Shown here piece after piece: positions 1 through 7,680 of a stretch of DNA of 64,000 nucleotides; position 1 is the first letter of the stretch, and every line of letters begins with the position of its first letter. Source of the DNA: Pseudomonadales bacterium (GTDB lineage Bacteria; Pseudomonadota; Gammaproteobacteria; Pseudomonadales; Azotimanducaceae); the NCBI GenBank assembly GCA_022827905.1, contig JAJEIQ010000061.1, forward strand, positions 20,788-84,787. The letters run 5' to 3'. The notes beneath the pieces are model-generated. The model made no database searches, was not told the origin of the DNA, and saw only the letters and a list, made by a program, of their open reading frames with translations. The translations under genes and the position numbers were made by a program.

Positions 1-1082
1 GGCACCAGGCCGCCTTGAACGGTCCGATCCGCCAACGCCGCCAGCCCAGTTTCCTGGTCATCGAACTGGGCTTCCGGACCCCGGTAGCCGTGGCGGCGAT
101 CATAGGTGATCAGCCCGTTGCGCAGCGCTCGGGTGGCGGCAGCTTGGTTTGCGCTGTTCAGGGTGGTGTAGGCGACGTAGCCGCCGGTGTAGAGATCCGG
201 GAAACGATCAAGCAGTTGTTGGCGCACCCACTCCGCCGGGAAGGGGGCGGGCACGTCGAGATCCCGTCCGTGCAGCCCCGCCGTGATGGGTGCCGCCACG
301 GCCTCCCGGTATTCGGCTTCGGTGATGGAGCCTTGGGCGCGCATTCTGGACAGCACTAGGTTGCGACGCCTGAGCGCCCGTTCCGGGCCGTTGATGGGAT
401 TGCCCGCCGTTGGGGCCTGCAGTACGCCGGCAAGCATGGCGAGTTGCGGAATGTTCAGTTCGTCCAAGGACTTGCCGTAGTAGGTGCGGGCTGCCGCTTC
501 AGCGCCGTAGGCGCGCTTACCGAACGGCATCTCGTTGATGTAGAGCTCGAGTATCTCGTCCTTCTCAAGCTCCGTTTCGATCTTCAACGCCAGCAGCATC
601 TCCTTGAATTTGCGCAGGAAACGCCGTTCCAAACTGAACGAGATGTTGCGCGCCAACTGCATGGTGATGGTGCTCGCGCCGGGCCCCAAGGAGCCTTCGA
701 GCAGCAGGCTTTTGATCAGGCCGAAGGTGTCGTTGGTCAAGGATATGAAATCGATGCCGCTGTGTTGGTAGAAGCGCTTGTCCTCGGTGTCGAGCAGCGC
801 GCTGATGAAGTGGCGTGGCACTTGGTCGAAGGGGATCGGGATGCGGCGGCGTTCGCCAAACTCGGCGATGAGCGCCTCTTCCGCAGTGAACACCCGCAGC
901 GGAGTTTCCAGTTTGACGTGCCGATAGGACTCCGCATCGGGTATTTGCGGGTTCAAATAGAGAAAGACGGCGGCCAGTGTAAGAGATAACGTACAGATTC
1001 CGGTCAACGCGATCCAGATAATGGTGCCCGTCAGTGATCTTTGGCGGGGTTTGACCGTGTTGAGTGTGTCGAGGTTGTTCAA
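1..1082 (-). CDS. mrcA: Penicillin-binding protein 1A, N-terminal part (runs off the window)
   Basis: Bifunctional peptidoglycan glycosyltransferase/transpeptidase of the inner membrane. Only the first 360 or so codons are present. Translation of the minus strand gives one membrane segment (IIWIALTGICTLSLTLAAVF), then family-51 glycosyltransferase motifs: RRRIPIPFDQVP, the catalytic-Glu motif LDTEDKRFYQHSGID, GASTITMQLARN, and KDEILELYINEMPFGKRAYG. The downstream linker HGYRGPEAQ is typical of PBP1A. The transpeptidase domain lies outside the window. No in-frame ATG precedes the membrane segment. The best start is a TTG at 1082, which makes the gene overlap the 5' end of the divergent pilM. 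The placement next to pilMNOPQ is conserved in gammaproteobacteria. Family assignment is firm; the start is uncertain. Confidence 0.9.
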   Translation of the reverse strand, partial: MNNLDTLNTVKPRQRSLTGTIIWIALTGICTLSLTLAAVFLYLNPQIPDAESYRHVKLETPLRVFTAEEALIAEFGERRRIPIPFDQVPRHFISALLDTEDKRFYQHSGIDFISLTNDTFGLIKSLLLEGSLGPGASTITMQLARNISFSLERRFLRKFKEMLLALKIETELEKDEILELYINEMPFGKRAYGAEAAARTYYGKSLDELNIPQLAMLAGVLQAPTAGNPINGPERALRRRNLVLSRMRAQGSITEAEYREAVAAPITAGLHGRDLDVPAPFPAEWVRQQLLDRFPDLYTGGYVAYTTLNSANQAAATRALRNGLITYDRRHGYRGPEAQFDDQETGLAALADRTVQGGLV

Positions 1083-2061
1083 GGGAAAGCCTGTCGGTTT
1101 GCTCGGAGTGGACGTTGGCTCCGCATCGATCAAGCTGGTTGAGCTCTCAAAGCAAGCGCATGGCTGCCGGGTCGAAGCCTATGGGATGGAGCCGCTGCCT
1201 CCCAATACCTTGGTTGATGGCCAGTTTAGTGATGTGGAGCCCATTGGTGAAGCCATTCGGGAACTCAAGCGCCAATGCGGCTGCCGGTCCAAGCGGGCGG
1301 CGCTGGCGCTGTCCGGGCCCTCGGCGGTCATCAAGACCCTCGCGGTGGATGCTGCCCTGGCGGATGCGGACGTGGAAGCCACCATTGAAGTTGAGGCGGA
1401 GCGACACCTGCCGGGCCCCCCCGAGGAGGTGGCCTATGACTTTGAACTCCAGGGGCTTTCGCCGCTTGATCCCAAGCAGGCCGAGGCGGTGCTGGCGGCC
1501 TGCCCGAAGGCGCAGTTGGCCCAGGGTGTGGCCGTTCTGCGGGCAGCCCGGCTGCAGCCCACCGTTGTCGAAATCAAGGAGTTGGCGCTGGCGCGGGGAC
1601 TAGCGGAGGCGCGGGCTGCCGTGGCTGGGGAGAATGAAGGCCTGACCGCGTTGTTTGACGTTGCGTCCGGTGCGGCCAAGTTACGGGTGTTTGAACGTGG
1701 GCTTTGCATCCACCGCGCAACCGAGGCCCTTGACGCCCCGGCTGGCTTGTCGGATGCCGTGGGTGACGAGCCGGCGCACCTAGCCATCGACGCCGGTCTC
1801 TTGGCCCGGGCGGCTGCCCAGGCTCTTGAACGCTTTGCGGCGTCCGCTGCCCCGGCCCGCGTCGGCGCGGCGTTGTTTGCAGGCGCTGACGTGGGAAGTG
1901 CCTTGGTGGATGTGGTGGACGAGCGGCTGCCAGTGCGCGCCGCAGTTGCCAACCCTTTTCAGGGCATGTCCCTGGCGCCGCGAATCGACCGCCAAGCGTT
2001 GTTTCGGGACGCCCCCGGCCTGCTCACGGCCTGCGGCTTGGCGCTGCGGAGCGGCCCGTGA
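1021..2061 (+). CDS. pilM: Type IV pilus inner-membrane platform protein PilM
   Basis: Cytoplasmic actin-like ATPase-fold protein that binds the N-terminal tail of PilN and links the pilus motor to the PilNOP alignment complex. The translation carries the hallmark LLGVDVGSASIKLVELS, then VEAYGMEPLPPN and EVAYDFELQG, in the order seen in PilM of Pseudomonas. The ORF from ATG 1021 gives 346 residues. Family alignment favours a start at GTG 1057 or GTG 1066 (VSRLFKGK...), because PilM normally begins about 10 residues before the LLG motif. It is the first gene of a pilMNOPQ operon in which each gene overlaps the next by 4 bp. The ORF start overlaps the predicted divergent mrcA start. Confidence 0.93.
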   Translation: MVPVSDLWRGLTVLSVSRLFKGKPVGLLGVDVGSASIKLVELSKQAHGCRVEAYGMEPLPPNTLVDGQFSDVEPIGEAIRELKRQCGCRSKRAALALSGPSAVIKTLAVDAALADADVEATIEVEAERHLPGPPEEVAYDFELQGLSPLDPKQAEAVLAACPKAQLAQGVAVLRAARLQPTVVEIKELALARGLAEARAAVAGENEGLTALFDVASGAAKLRVFERGLCIHRATEALDAPAGLSDAVGDEPAHLAIDAGLLARAAAQALERFAASAAPARVGAALFAGADVGSALVDVVDERLPVRAAVANPFQGMSLAPRIDRQALFRDAPGLLTACGLALRSGP

Positions 2062-2669
2062 CGCCGGCCGTCAACCTGCTGCCGTGGCGGGACGGGCAAC
2101 GTCGCCGCCGCAACCGGCTGTTCGCTCTGCAGCTTGGCGGCGCCGTCGCCGCGGCCTTGGCGGTGATTGGTTCATTCGCTGTGCATCTCGATGGCGTTGC
2201 CGAGGGGCAACGGATGCGCAACGCCTTTCTTAAGGAGAACATCGCCGAATTTGAGCGGCGAATTGAGGAGGTGGAGCGCCTCCGGCAGAGGCGGCGCGAG
2301 CTAACCGGCCGCATTGAGGCCATTGGGGCGCTTGAGGCTCAACGGGGCGCGGTGGCGCGCGTGCTGGAGGAGATGGTCAGTACTTTGCCCGTCGGCGTGC
2401 ACTACCAAGCCATGGATTTGCGTGGCGATGTGCTCGCGCTGCGCGGCGTGGCGGCCAGCCACCAAGGCGTACCGGCGCTAATGCGGAATTTTCAACAATC
2501 CCCTTGGTTTACGACGCCGAAATTGCTTGGCATTCAGGATGCGGCACAGGGCGCATCGCCCCAAGGCGGCAGTGCCTTCAGCATGACCGTTGTTCGGGTG
2601 CCCTCTAGCGCAGCCCCGGATTTGGCGTTGCCTGCGGCGGTTGCCGCTATCTCAGCCTCGGGTGAGTGA
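2058..2669 (+). CDS. pilN: Type IV pilus alignment protein PilN
   Basis: Bitopic inner-membrane protein that forms a heterodimer with PilO and docks PilM. A GTG start at 2058 overlaps the pilM stop (GTGA). The short cytoplasmic tail contains the conserved PilM-binding motif NLLPWR at residues 6-11. It is followed by a basic stretch, one membrane helix at about residues 22-44, and a Glu/Arg-rich coiled coil (about 50-95). The rest is a ferredoxin-like periplasmic domain. The length of 203 residues fits the family (about 180-200). Translational coupling on both sides suggests stoichiometric synthesis with PilM and PilO. Confidence 0.93.
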   Translation: MTPAVNLLPWRDGQRRRRNRLFALQLGGAVAAALAVIGSFAVHLDGVAEGQRMRNAFLKENIAEFERRIEEVERLRQRRRELTGRIEAIGALEAQRGAVARVLEEMVSTLPVGVHYQAMDLRGDVLALRGVAASHQGVPALMRNFQQSPWFTTPKLLGIQDAAQGASPQGGSAFSMTVVRVPSSAAPDLALPAAVAAISASGE

Positions 2670-3292
2670 CGATGAACTTCCGTGAAATGCTCGCGATGTC
2701 CGGCCGCATGGACTTGGCAAGCCTGTCGACAAAGCTCGATTGGAGTGACTTCGGCGCGTGGCCGGCATCGCTCAAAGTGGCGTTGGCTGCAGCCTCATTT
2801 GCCGCGGCTTTGGCAGTTGGCGGTTGGGTCGTGTTCGGCGGCATGGCAGCCAGGAATGACGCGCTTGAGGCGGAGGAGAGGGCGTTGCGCAGCCAGCTTG
2901 CGTCGAGCGCTCGGCAAGTGGCCAATCTGGATCAACTGCGGTCCCAAGGCGAGGTGCTCGAGAGGGTCTTCGCGGACCGACGGGCACGGCTCCTTGCCGC
3001 TTCCGAAACGGCCGGGTTGATCGAGGACATCACCGAGGCGGCGCAGACCAACCATTTGGCCATCGACGGCATCGAGTTCGCCGACAGCCATCGCCTCGAC
3101 CATTACACTGAACTGCCGATGAGCGTCCGAGTCGTGGGCAGCTATCACCAACTCGGCGCGTTTGCGGGGGCTTTGGCCAACCTTCCCCGCATCCTCACCT
3201 TGCATGACTTTGAAATCGAACCGGGCGCGTCGCACAGCGACCTGCGGATGCGCCTCGACCTGAAGACTTACCAACCCGTGGAGGAGCCATGA
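2666..3292 (+). CDS. pilO: Type IV pilus alignment protein PilO
   Basis: Partner of PilN in the inner-membrane alignment complex, connecting through PilP to the PilQ secretin. The ORF can begin at GTG 2666 (overlapping the pilN stop) or ATG 2672. A cytoplasmic segment of about 30 residues precedes a single membrane helix (VALAAASFAAALAVGGWVVF), then a coiled coil (residues about 60-110) and the PilO fold. The stretch MSVRVVGSYHQLGAFAGALA is the most recognisable PilO motif. Length is 208 residues, normal for the family. It overlaps pilP by 4 bp. Confidence 0.93.
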   Translation: MTMNFREMLAMSGRMDLASLSTKLDWSDFGAWPASLKVALAAASFAAALAVGGWVVFGGMAARNDALEAEERALRSQLASSARQVANLDQLRSQGEVLERVFADRRARLLAASETAGLIEDITEAAQTNHLAIDGIEFADSHRLDHYTELPMSVRVVGSYHQLGAFAGALANLPRILTLHDFEIEPGASHSDLRMRLDLKTYQPVEEP

Positions 3293-3816
3293 AACCCATA
3301 CGAACAGCCTGTGCCCTGTGCGTCGTTGCTCTGGCCGCCTGCGGTGGCCGCCAACTTGGGGACGTTGAGCGCTACGTCGCCGAGCTTGAAGCGGGCTCCG
3401 GCCCGGCGCTGCCGCCCTTGCCGGAATTTTCCCAACCGGCCCGCGCCGCCTATCAGGCGGGGAGCGGGCGCAGCCCCTTCGAGCCGTTGGCTCTCGGCCC
3501 GGTTCCAGGTGCTGCGCCTAGCGGAAGCGGAATTGCACCGGACTTCAGCCGAGTCCGGCAGCCGCTGGAGGCGTTTCCGGCGTCGGCCTTGGAGATGGTG
3601 GGGACCGTCGCCAAAGACGCCGTGCGCCGGGGCTTGGTGGTCGATGCGGATGGCGGGGTCCACGAAGTGCGTGCCGGGGACTACTTGGGCCAAGATCACG
3701 GGCGCATTCGACGGATTGGGGAGGTGGCCATTGAATTCGTCGAAATCCTGCCCGACGGCGGTGGTGGCTGGGTGGAGCGAAACCGCAGCTTGGCGCTGGC
3801 GGGAGCGGTGCCATGA
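3289..3816 (+). CDS. pilP: Type IV pilus lipoprotein PilP
   Basis: Periplasmic lipoprotein that bridges the PilNO complex and the N-terminal domains of PilQ. It has an N-terminal signal with a lipobox (LAAC, lipidated Cys at residue 18), a flexible Pro/Ala-rich segment containing the typical SGRSPFEP motif, and then the beta-rich HR domain (SALEMVGTVAKDAVRRGLVV; VRAGDYLGQDHGRIRRIGE). The length of 175 residues is normal. ATG start at 3289 overlaps the pilO stop, and its own stop overlaps the pilQ start. Confidence 0.93.
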   Translation: MKPIRTACALCVVALAACGGRQLGDVERYVAELEAGSGPALPPLPEFSQPARAAYQAGSGRSPFEPLALGPVPGAAPSGSGIAPDFSRVRQPLEAFPASALEMVGTVAKDAVRRGLVVDADGGVHEVRAGDYLGQDHGRIRRIGEVAIEFVEILPDGGGGWVERNRSLALAGAVP

Positions 3817-5207
3817 GCACTTCGCGTGTCCGCCTGCTCGCCCGATGGGTGGGTGCGCTGTTCGCCTTGTTGGCGTTAGTGCCGGCCGCCGCCGATCCGC
3901 CGCCTGCCGCCGACGAGGAGCCCTTGTCGCTGAACTTCCAGGACATCGATGTCCGCGCAGCGTTGCGCATCATTGCCAACGTGGGGGACTTCAATCTGGT
4001 GGCGAGCGAAGCGGTGTCGGGCCGGGTGACGCTGCGTTTGGAGGAAGTGGCTTGGGAACAGGCGCTCGAGTTGGTGCTGCAGGTTGCAGGGCTCGACCAG
4101 CGGCGCTTGGGCGATGTGGTGTACGTGGCCCCGGCGGCGGAAATCGCCGCCGCCGAGCAGTTCCGTCTGCAGGCTGAACAGCAGACGGCGGCCTTGGCGC
4201 CGGTGCGCACTGAGCACATCCAGATCGGCTACGCCAGAGCGGCAGACCTTTGGTCCTTGTTCCACGACGACGGTCGCTCGGACGGGGGGCTTCCCGACCG
4301 CGGCCACGCCATGATCGACGAGCGCACCAACGCCATACTCTACACGGGGACCGCGGCGCAGATTGAGGATTTCCGGCGCATCATCAAGGCCCTTGACGTG
4401 CCGGTTCGCCAAGTGCTCATCGAGTCCCGAATCATCACCGTCAACAGCAACCTGTCGGAGCAGTTCGGCATCCGCTGGGGTGGCGGTGGCATCGAAAACG
4501 GCGATAGCCGGGCGTTGCGCTTCGGTGGCTCATTGCAGACCTTGGGTGAACTGCAGAACGCCCTTGCCGACCCGGCGGGCGTCGGCGAGATATCGAGCCC
4601 CGACGATCTGGTGGTTGATTTGGGCGTGCTGAGTGAAGGCGCGTCGAGCTTAGGCGTTGGCATCACCGGCTCAAGCTACTTGATCGATTTGGAAATCTCG
4701 GCGCTGGCTGCAGAAGGGAAGGCAGAAATCATGGCGCGGCCCAAGGTCATCACCGCCGACAAGTCCCGCGCCCGAATCGAGTCCGGGGTGGAGATTCCCT
4801 ATCAGGAAGCCAGCAGCAGCGGCGCCACCTCCACCTCGTTCAAGGATGCGGTGCTGTCCTTGGACGTGACGCCGCGCATTACCCCCAATGGCCGCATCAT
4901 CCTGGAAATCAACGTCAAGCAGGACAACGTGGGACGGATATTCAACGGGGTGCCCTCGATCAACACCAACGAAATCGAGACCGAGGTGCTGATCGAGGAT
5001 GGCGAAACGGTGGTGCTCGGCGGCATCTTTCAGACCGACCGCAACTTCGCCACTGAAAAAACGCCGCTGCTGGGCAATCTGCCCCTGCTCGGCCGCCTCT
5101 TCCGTCGTACCTTCGAGCGGGACGACAAGCAGGAACTGCTGATCTTCATCACCCCGCACATCCTGGCCGCCAGCGCGCCCAGCGACGGGGCAACGGAGCC
5201 CGGTTAG
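3813..5207 (+). CDS. pilQ: Type IV pilus outer-membrane secretin PilQ, short form
   Basis: Outer-membrane channel through which the pilus fibre passes. The 464-residue product has a signal peptide (about residues 1-27), a secretin/TonB short N-terminal domain at about 33-100 (SLNFQDIDVRAALRIIANVG), an N1-type domain at about 130-205 (RTNAILYTGTAAQIEDF) and a secretin domain from about 270. The signature at about 380-410 (VPSINTNEIETEVLIEDGE, then TVVLGGIF) is intact. PilQ proteins usually exceed 600 residues because of one or two N-terminal peptidoglycan-binding AMIN domains; none is visible here, since the STN domain follows the signal peptide almost directly. Operon position and the rest of the sequence leave little doubt about identity. 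Confidence 0.93.
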   Translation: MSTSRVRLLARWVGALFALLALVPAAADPPPAADEEPLSLNFQDIDVRAALRIIANVGDFNLVASEAVSGRVTLRLEEVAWEQALELVLQVAGLDQRRLGDVVYVAPAAEIAAAEQFRLQAEQQTAALAPVRTEHIQIGYARAADLWSLFHDDGRSDGGLPDRGHAMIDERTNAILYTGTAAQIEDFRRIIKALDVPVRQVLIESRIITVNSNLSEQFGIRWGGGGIENGDSRALRFGGSLQTLGELQNALADPAGVGEISSPDDLVVDLGVLSEGASSLGVGITGSSYLIDLEISALAAEGKAEIMARPKVITADKSRARIESGVEIPYQEASSSGATSTSFKDAVLSLDVTPRITPNGRIILEINVKQDNVGRIFNGVPSINTNEIETEVLIEDGETVVLGGIFQTDRNFATEKTPLLGNLPLLGRLFRRTFERDDKQELLIFITPHILAASAPSDGATEPG

Positions 5208-5257
5208 CGGGAACAAGGTCGAAATTGTTGGTGCGGCATCCGGGCTACAATTCGGGC

Positions 5258-5785
5258 ATGGCGCAGAGCATCTACTTCGTCGGCTTGATGGCCGTGGGCA
5301 AGACTTCGATTGGCAGGCATCTCGCCGCTTCACTGCAGCGGGAGTTCTTCGATTCCGATCAGGTCATCGAGGAGCGGGCTGGGGTGCCGATCGCCTGGAT
5401 ATTCGATGTGGAGGGCGAGCAGGCCTTCCGTGACCGGGAGCAGGCCGTCATCGACGAACTCACCGGCAAGGAGGGCATCGTGCTCGCCACCGGCGGCGGC
5501 GCCGTGCTGCGGCAAGCCAACCGGCGGGCGCTCCGGGGCCGGGGCTGCGCGGTGCATTTGTACAGCCCCATAGACCGGCTCCTCGAACGCGCCGCCAAGG
5601 ACAAGCGGCGTCCGTTGCTGCAGCAGGGCGACCCCCGCGAGACCTTGGAACGGCTGTGGCATGACCGCAAACCCCTATATGACGAGGTGGCCGACTATCG
5701 ATTTCAGACCACCGGCCAAGGGGCTCGGGCGCTTGCCGAGGACGTTGAGCGCACCTTGCGCAGCGAGGGGGTGATTCGTGATTGA
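5258..5785 (+). CDS. aroK: Shikimate kinase AroK
   Basis: Phosphorylates shikimate to shikimate 3-phosphate with ATP, step five of chorismate synthesis in the cytoplasm. The 175-residue product starts at ATG 5258, where MAQSIYFVGLMAVGKTS gives a Walker A motif (GLMAVGKT) close to the N terminus. The longer frame from 5225 adds an unrelated stretch. Further motifs are FFDSDQVIEERAG (shikimate-binding Asp), LATGGGAVL, and the lid KDKRRPLL. The gene lies 50 bp after pilQ and overlaps aroB by 8 bp, the usual gammaproteobacterial order. Confidence 0.95.
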   Translation: MAQSIYFVGLMAVGKTSIGRHLAASLQREFFDSDQVIEERAGVPIAWIFDVEGEQAFRDREQAVIDELTGKEGIVLATGGGAVLRQANRRALRGRGCAVHLYSPIDRLLERAAKDKRRPLLQQGDPRETLERLWHDRKPLYDEVADYRFQTTGQGARALAEDVERTLRSEGVIRD

Positions 5786-6851
5786 GCTCAAGGTCGATCT
5801 CGGTGCGCGCAGCTACCCCATCCTCATCGGCGACGGCCTGCTCGGCACACCCGATCTACTCACTCCCTACATCGGTGGACGCCAAGTGGCGGTCGTCACC
5901 AACACCACCGTCGGCCCGCTGTTCCTGGACCAGCTCAAGGCGAGCTTGGGCAGCGTCGCGGTTGATGTCATCGAACTCAAGGACGGGGAGCGCTTCAAGA
6001 CCCTCGACACCTACGCCAGCGTCATCGACGCGCTAATGGGCAAGCGTCATAACCGCACCACCACCTTGGTGGCGCTCGGCGGCGGCGTCATCGGCGACCT
6101 CGCCGGGTTCGCCGCCGCCACCTTTCAGCGTGGCGTTGCCTTCGTGCAAGTGCCGACCACGTTGCTTGCGCAGGTGGATGCCTCGGTCGGCGGCAAAACC
6201 GGTGTGAACCATTCAAGCGGCAAGAACATGATCGGCGCCTTTCACCAACCGCGCTGCGTCCTGGCGGACACTGCAACCTTGGCCACCTTGCCGGCGCGCG
6301 AATACCGGGCGGGACTGGCCGAGGTGGTGAAGTACGGCGTCATTTGGAGTGCTCAGTTCTTTGCCCAGCTTGAAGGGCAGATCGATGCGCTGAATCAGCG
6401 CGACGCCGCCGTGCTAGCCGAAGTGATCCGCGAGTCCTGTGCCATCAAGGCGGAAGTGGTGGCCGAAGATGAACGGGAGCAAGGCCGGCGCGCCATCCTC
6501 AACTACGGCCACACCTTCGCCCACGCCTTGGAGACCCTGACCGGCTACGAGCAACTGCTGCACGGCGAAGCGGTGGCCATCGGCATGGTCCTGGCTGCCG
6601 ACTGCGCCTGCCGCCATGACCTGCTGGACGAGGCATCCGTTCAGCGCATCCGCAACCTAGTGGGCGCCTTGGGCCTGCCCACGGAAATGCCGGACGCCAT
6701 CGACCCATCCGCAGCCCTCACCGTCATGGGCATGGACAAAAAGGTTGTGGATGGCCGGCTGCGCCTCGTGCTCCCGGAACGCATCGGCGCGGTGCGCGTG
6801 ACTGATCAAGTTGAGCGGGCCACCGTGCTGACCACGTTGGAGGCGGGTTAG
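5778..6851 (+). CDS. aroB: 3-dehydroquinate synthase AroB
   Basis: Converts DAHP to 3-dehydroquinate, the second step of the shikimate pathway, using NAD and a divalent metal. GTG start at 5778 overlaps aroK. Motifs are complete: DGERFKT, ALGGGVIGDLAGFAAAT (NAD site), VPTTLLAQVDASVGGKT, the metal-binding Glu in RAGLAEVVKYG, and the two metal-binding histidines in NYGHTFAHALE and LHGEAVAIGM. Length 357 residues matches the family. It is the last gene of the plus-strand run; the convergent vsr begins 3 bp after its stop, leaving no room for an intergenic terminator. Confidence 0.96.
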   Translation: MIELKVDLGARSYPILIGDGLLGTPDLLTPYIGGRQVAVVTNTTVGPLFLDQLKASLGSVAVDVIELKDGERFKTLDTYASVIDALMGKRHNRTTTLVALGGGVIGDLAGFAAATFQRGVAFVQVPTTLLAQVDASVGGKTGVNHSSGKNMIGAFHQPRCVLADTATLATLPAREYRAGLAEVVKYGVIWSAQFFAQLEGQIDALNQRDAAVLAEVIRESCAIKAEVVAEDEREQGRRAILNYGHTFAHALETLTGYEQLLHGEAVAIGMVLAADCACRHDLLDEASVQRIRNLVGALGLPTEMPDAIDPSAALTVMGMDKKVVDGRLRLVLPERIGAVRVTDQVERATVLTTLEAG

Positions 6852-6854
6852 GAT

Positions 6855-7292
6855 CTAAGCGTCGGCGTCCAGAAATCCTCGTATCCGCTCGCCAAGCGCC
6901 TCCAAGTCCTTGGTCTCGCACTCCCAGATCACCAGCACTTCCCAGCCGAGCGTGCGCAGTTGGGTTTGGTTCTCGCCGTCGCGCTCCACGTTTCGCCGCA
7001 GCTTGTGGCGCCAGTAGGCGCGATTGGTTTTCGGTGTTCGGTTGCCTTTTGCGCAATCGTGCTGATGCCAGAAGCAGCCGTGAACGAAGATCACCTTGCG
7101 CCGCGGCCGGAACACCAAATCCGGCCTGCCCGGCAGCCCCCGCCCATGTAGCCGGTAGCGGAACCCCATCCCGTGGGTCAACCGCCGCACTCGCATCTCC
7201 GGCCCAGTGTTCGTTCCCTTGATCGCCCGCATGATGCGGCTGCGCATCTCGCTGGGCGCTTCGGTCATTCTCGGGGGGCTGGCTTCGGACAC
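6855..7292 (-). CDS. vsr: Very short patch repair (Vsr-type) endonuclease
   Basis: Vsr nicks next to T:G mismatches created by deamination of 5-methylcytosine. The 145-residue frame contains the family signature: SRIMRAIKGTNTGPEMRVR, the active-site Asp in GLPGRPDLVFRPRRKV (D58), then IFVHGCFWHQHDC with the catalytic and zinc-site His/Cys residues (H71, C73, H76, C80). The true start is probably Met9 or Met16, since the first residues are not family-like. Vsr normally accompanies a Dcm-type cytosine-C5 methyltransferase; none is visible in the window. The 3' end faces the aroB stop only 3 bp away. Confidence 0.9.
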   Translation of the reverse strand: MSEASPPRMTEAPSEMRSRIMRAIKGTNTGPEMRVRRLTHGMGFRYRLHGRGLPGRPDLVFRPRRKVIFVHGCFWHQHDCAKGNRTPKTNRAYWRHKLRRNVERDGENQTQLRTLGWEVLVIWECETKDLEALGERIRGFLDADA

Positions 7293-7320
7293 GGGAGGCT
7301 GTGCGACCGCAATCAGACGT

Positions 7321-7680
7321 TCATGCTTCGTTGTCGAGATGCCCGCCCAGCACGAAGATGTCGGTGAGCACGGTGCGCAGGTGGATGGAGACGTTCAGGT
7401 TGTCCACGGCTTCGGAGCTCAGGGGTGGGGTCTTCAGCACAAAGCCGATGAGGGCTCGGGCCTTGTCGATGTCGGTGTGCAGGACGGCGTGGAAGGGGTC
7501 GGCGTTGGGGTCCAAGGCGGACTTTATGCCGTCCAGGGCCGCTTGCATGGCCCCAAGGGTGTCGCTGGCGTAGGGGCCGGGCTGGGAGCGGTCTTCTTCG
7601 ATGCGGCCTTGGGCGGCGTAAGCGAGCAGGAATTCGTAGCCTGCCTCGATGGTTTCGATGTGTTGACTAAGGTCGGTCAA
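7321..7680 (-). CDS. Small protein of unknown function in the aldehyde oxidoreductase operon
   Basis: 119 residues, overlapping the upstream cytochrome b gene by 4 bp, so probably translated with it. No signal peptide or membrane segment is visible. It looks like an all-helical soluble protein (HIETIEAGYEFLLAYAAQGR; HLRTVLTDIFVLGGHLDNEA), with no cysteine and no metal motif. Position in the operon suggests an accessory or maturation role for the molybdenum enzyme, or a helper for the cytochrome. This is inference only; I do not recognise the family. Confidence 0.7.
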   Translation of the reverse strand: MTDLSQHIETIEAGYEFLLAYAAQGRIEEDRSQPGPYASDTLGAMQAALDGIKSALDPNADPFHAVLHTDIDKARALIGFVLKTPPLSSEAVDNLNVSIHLRTVLTDIFVLGGHLDNEA

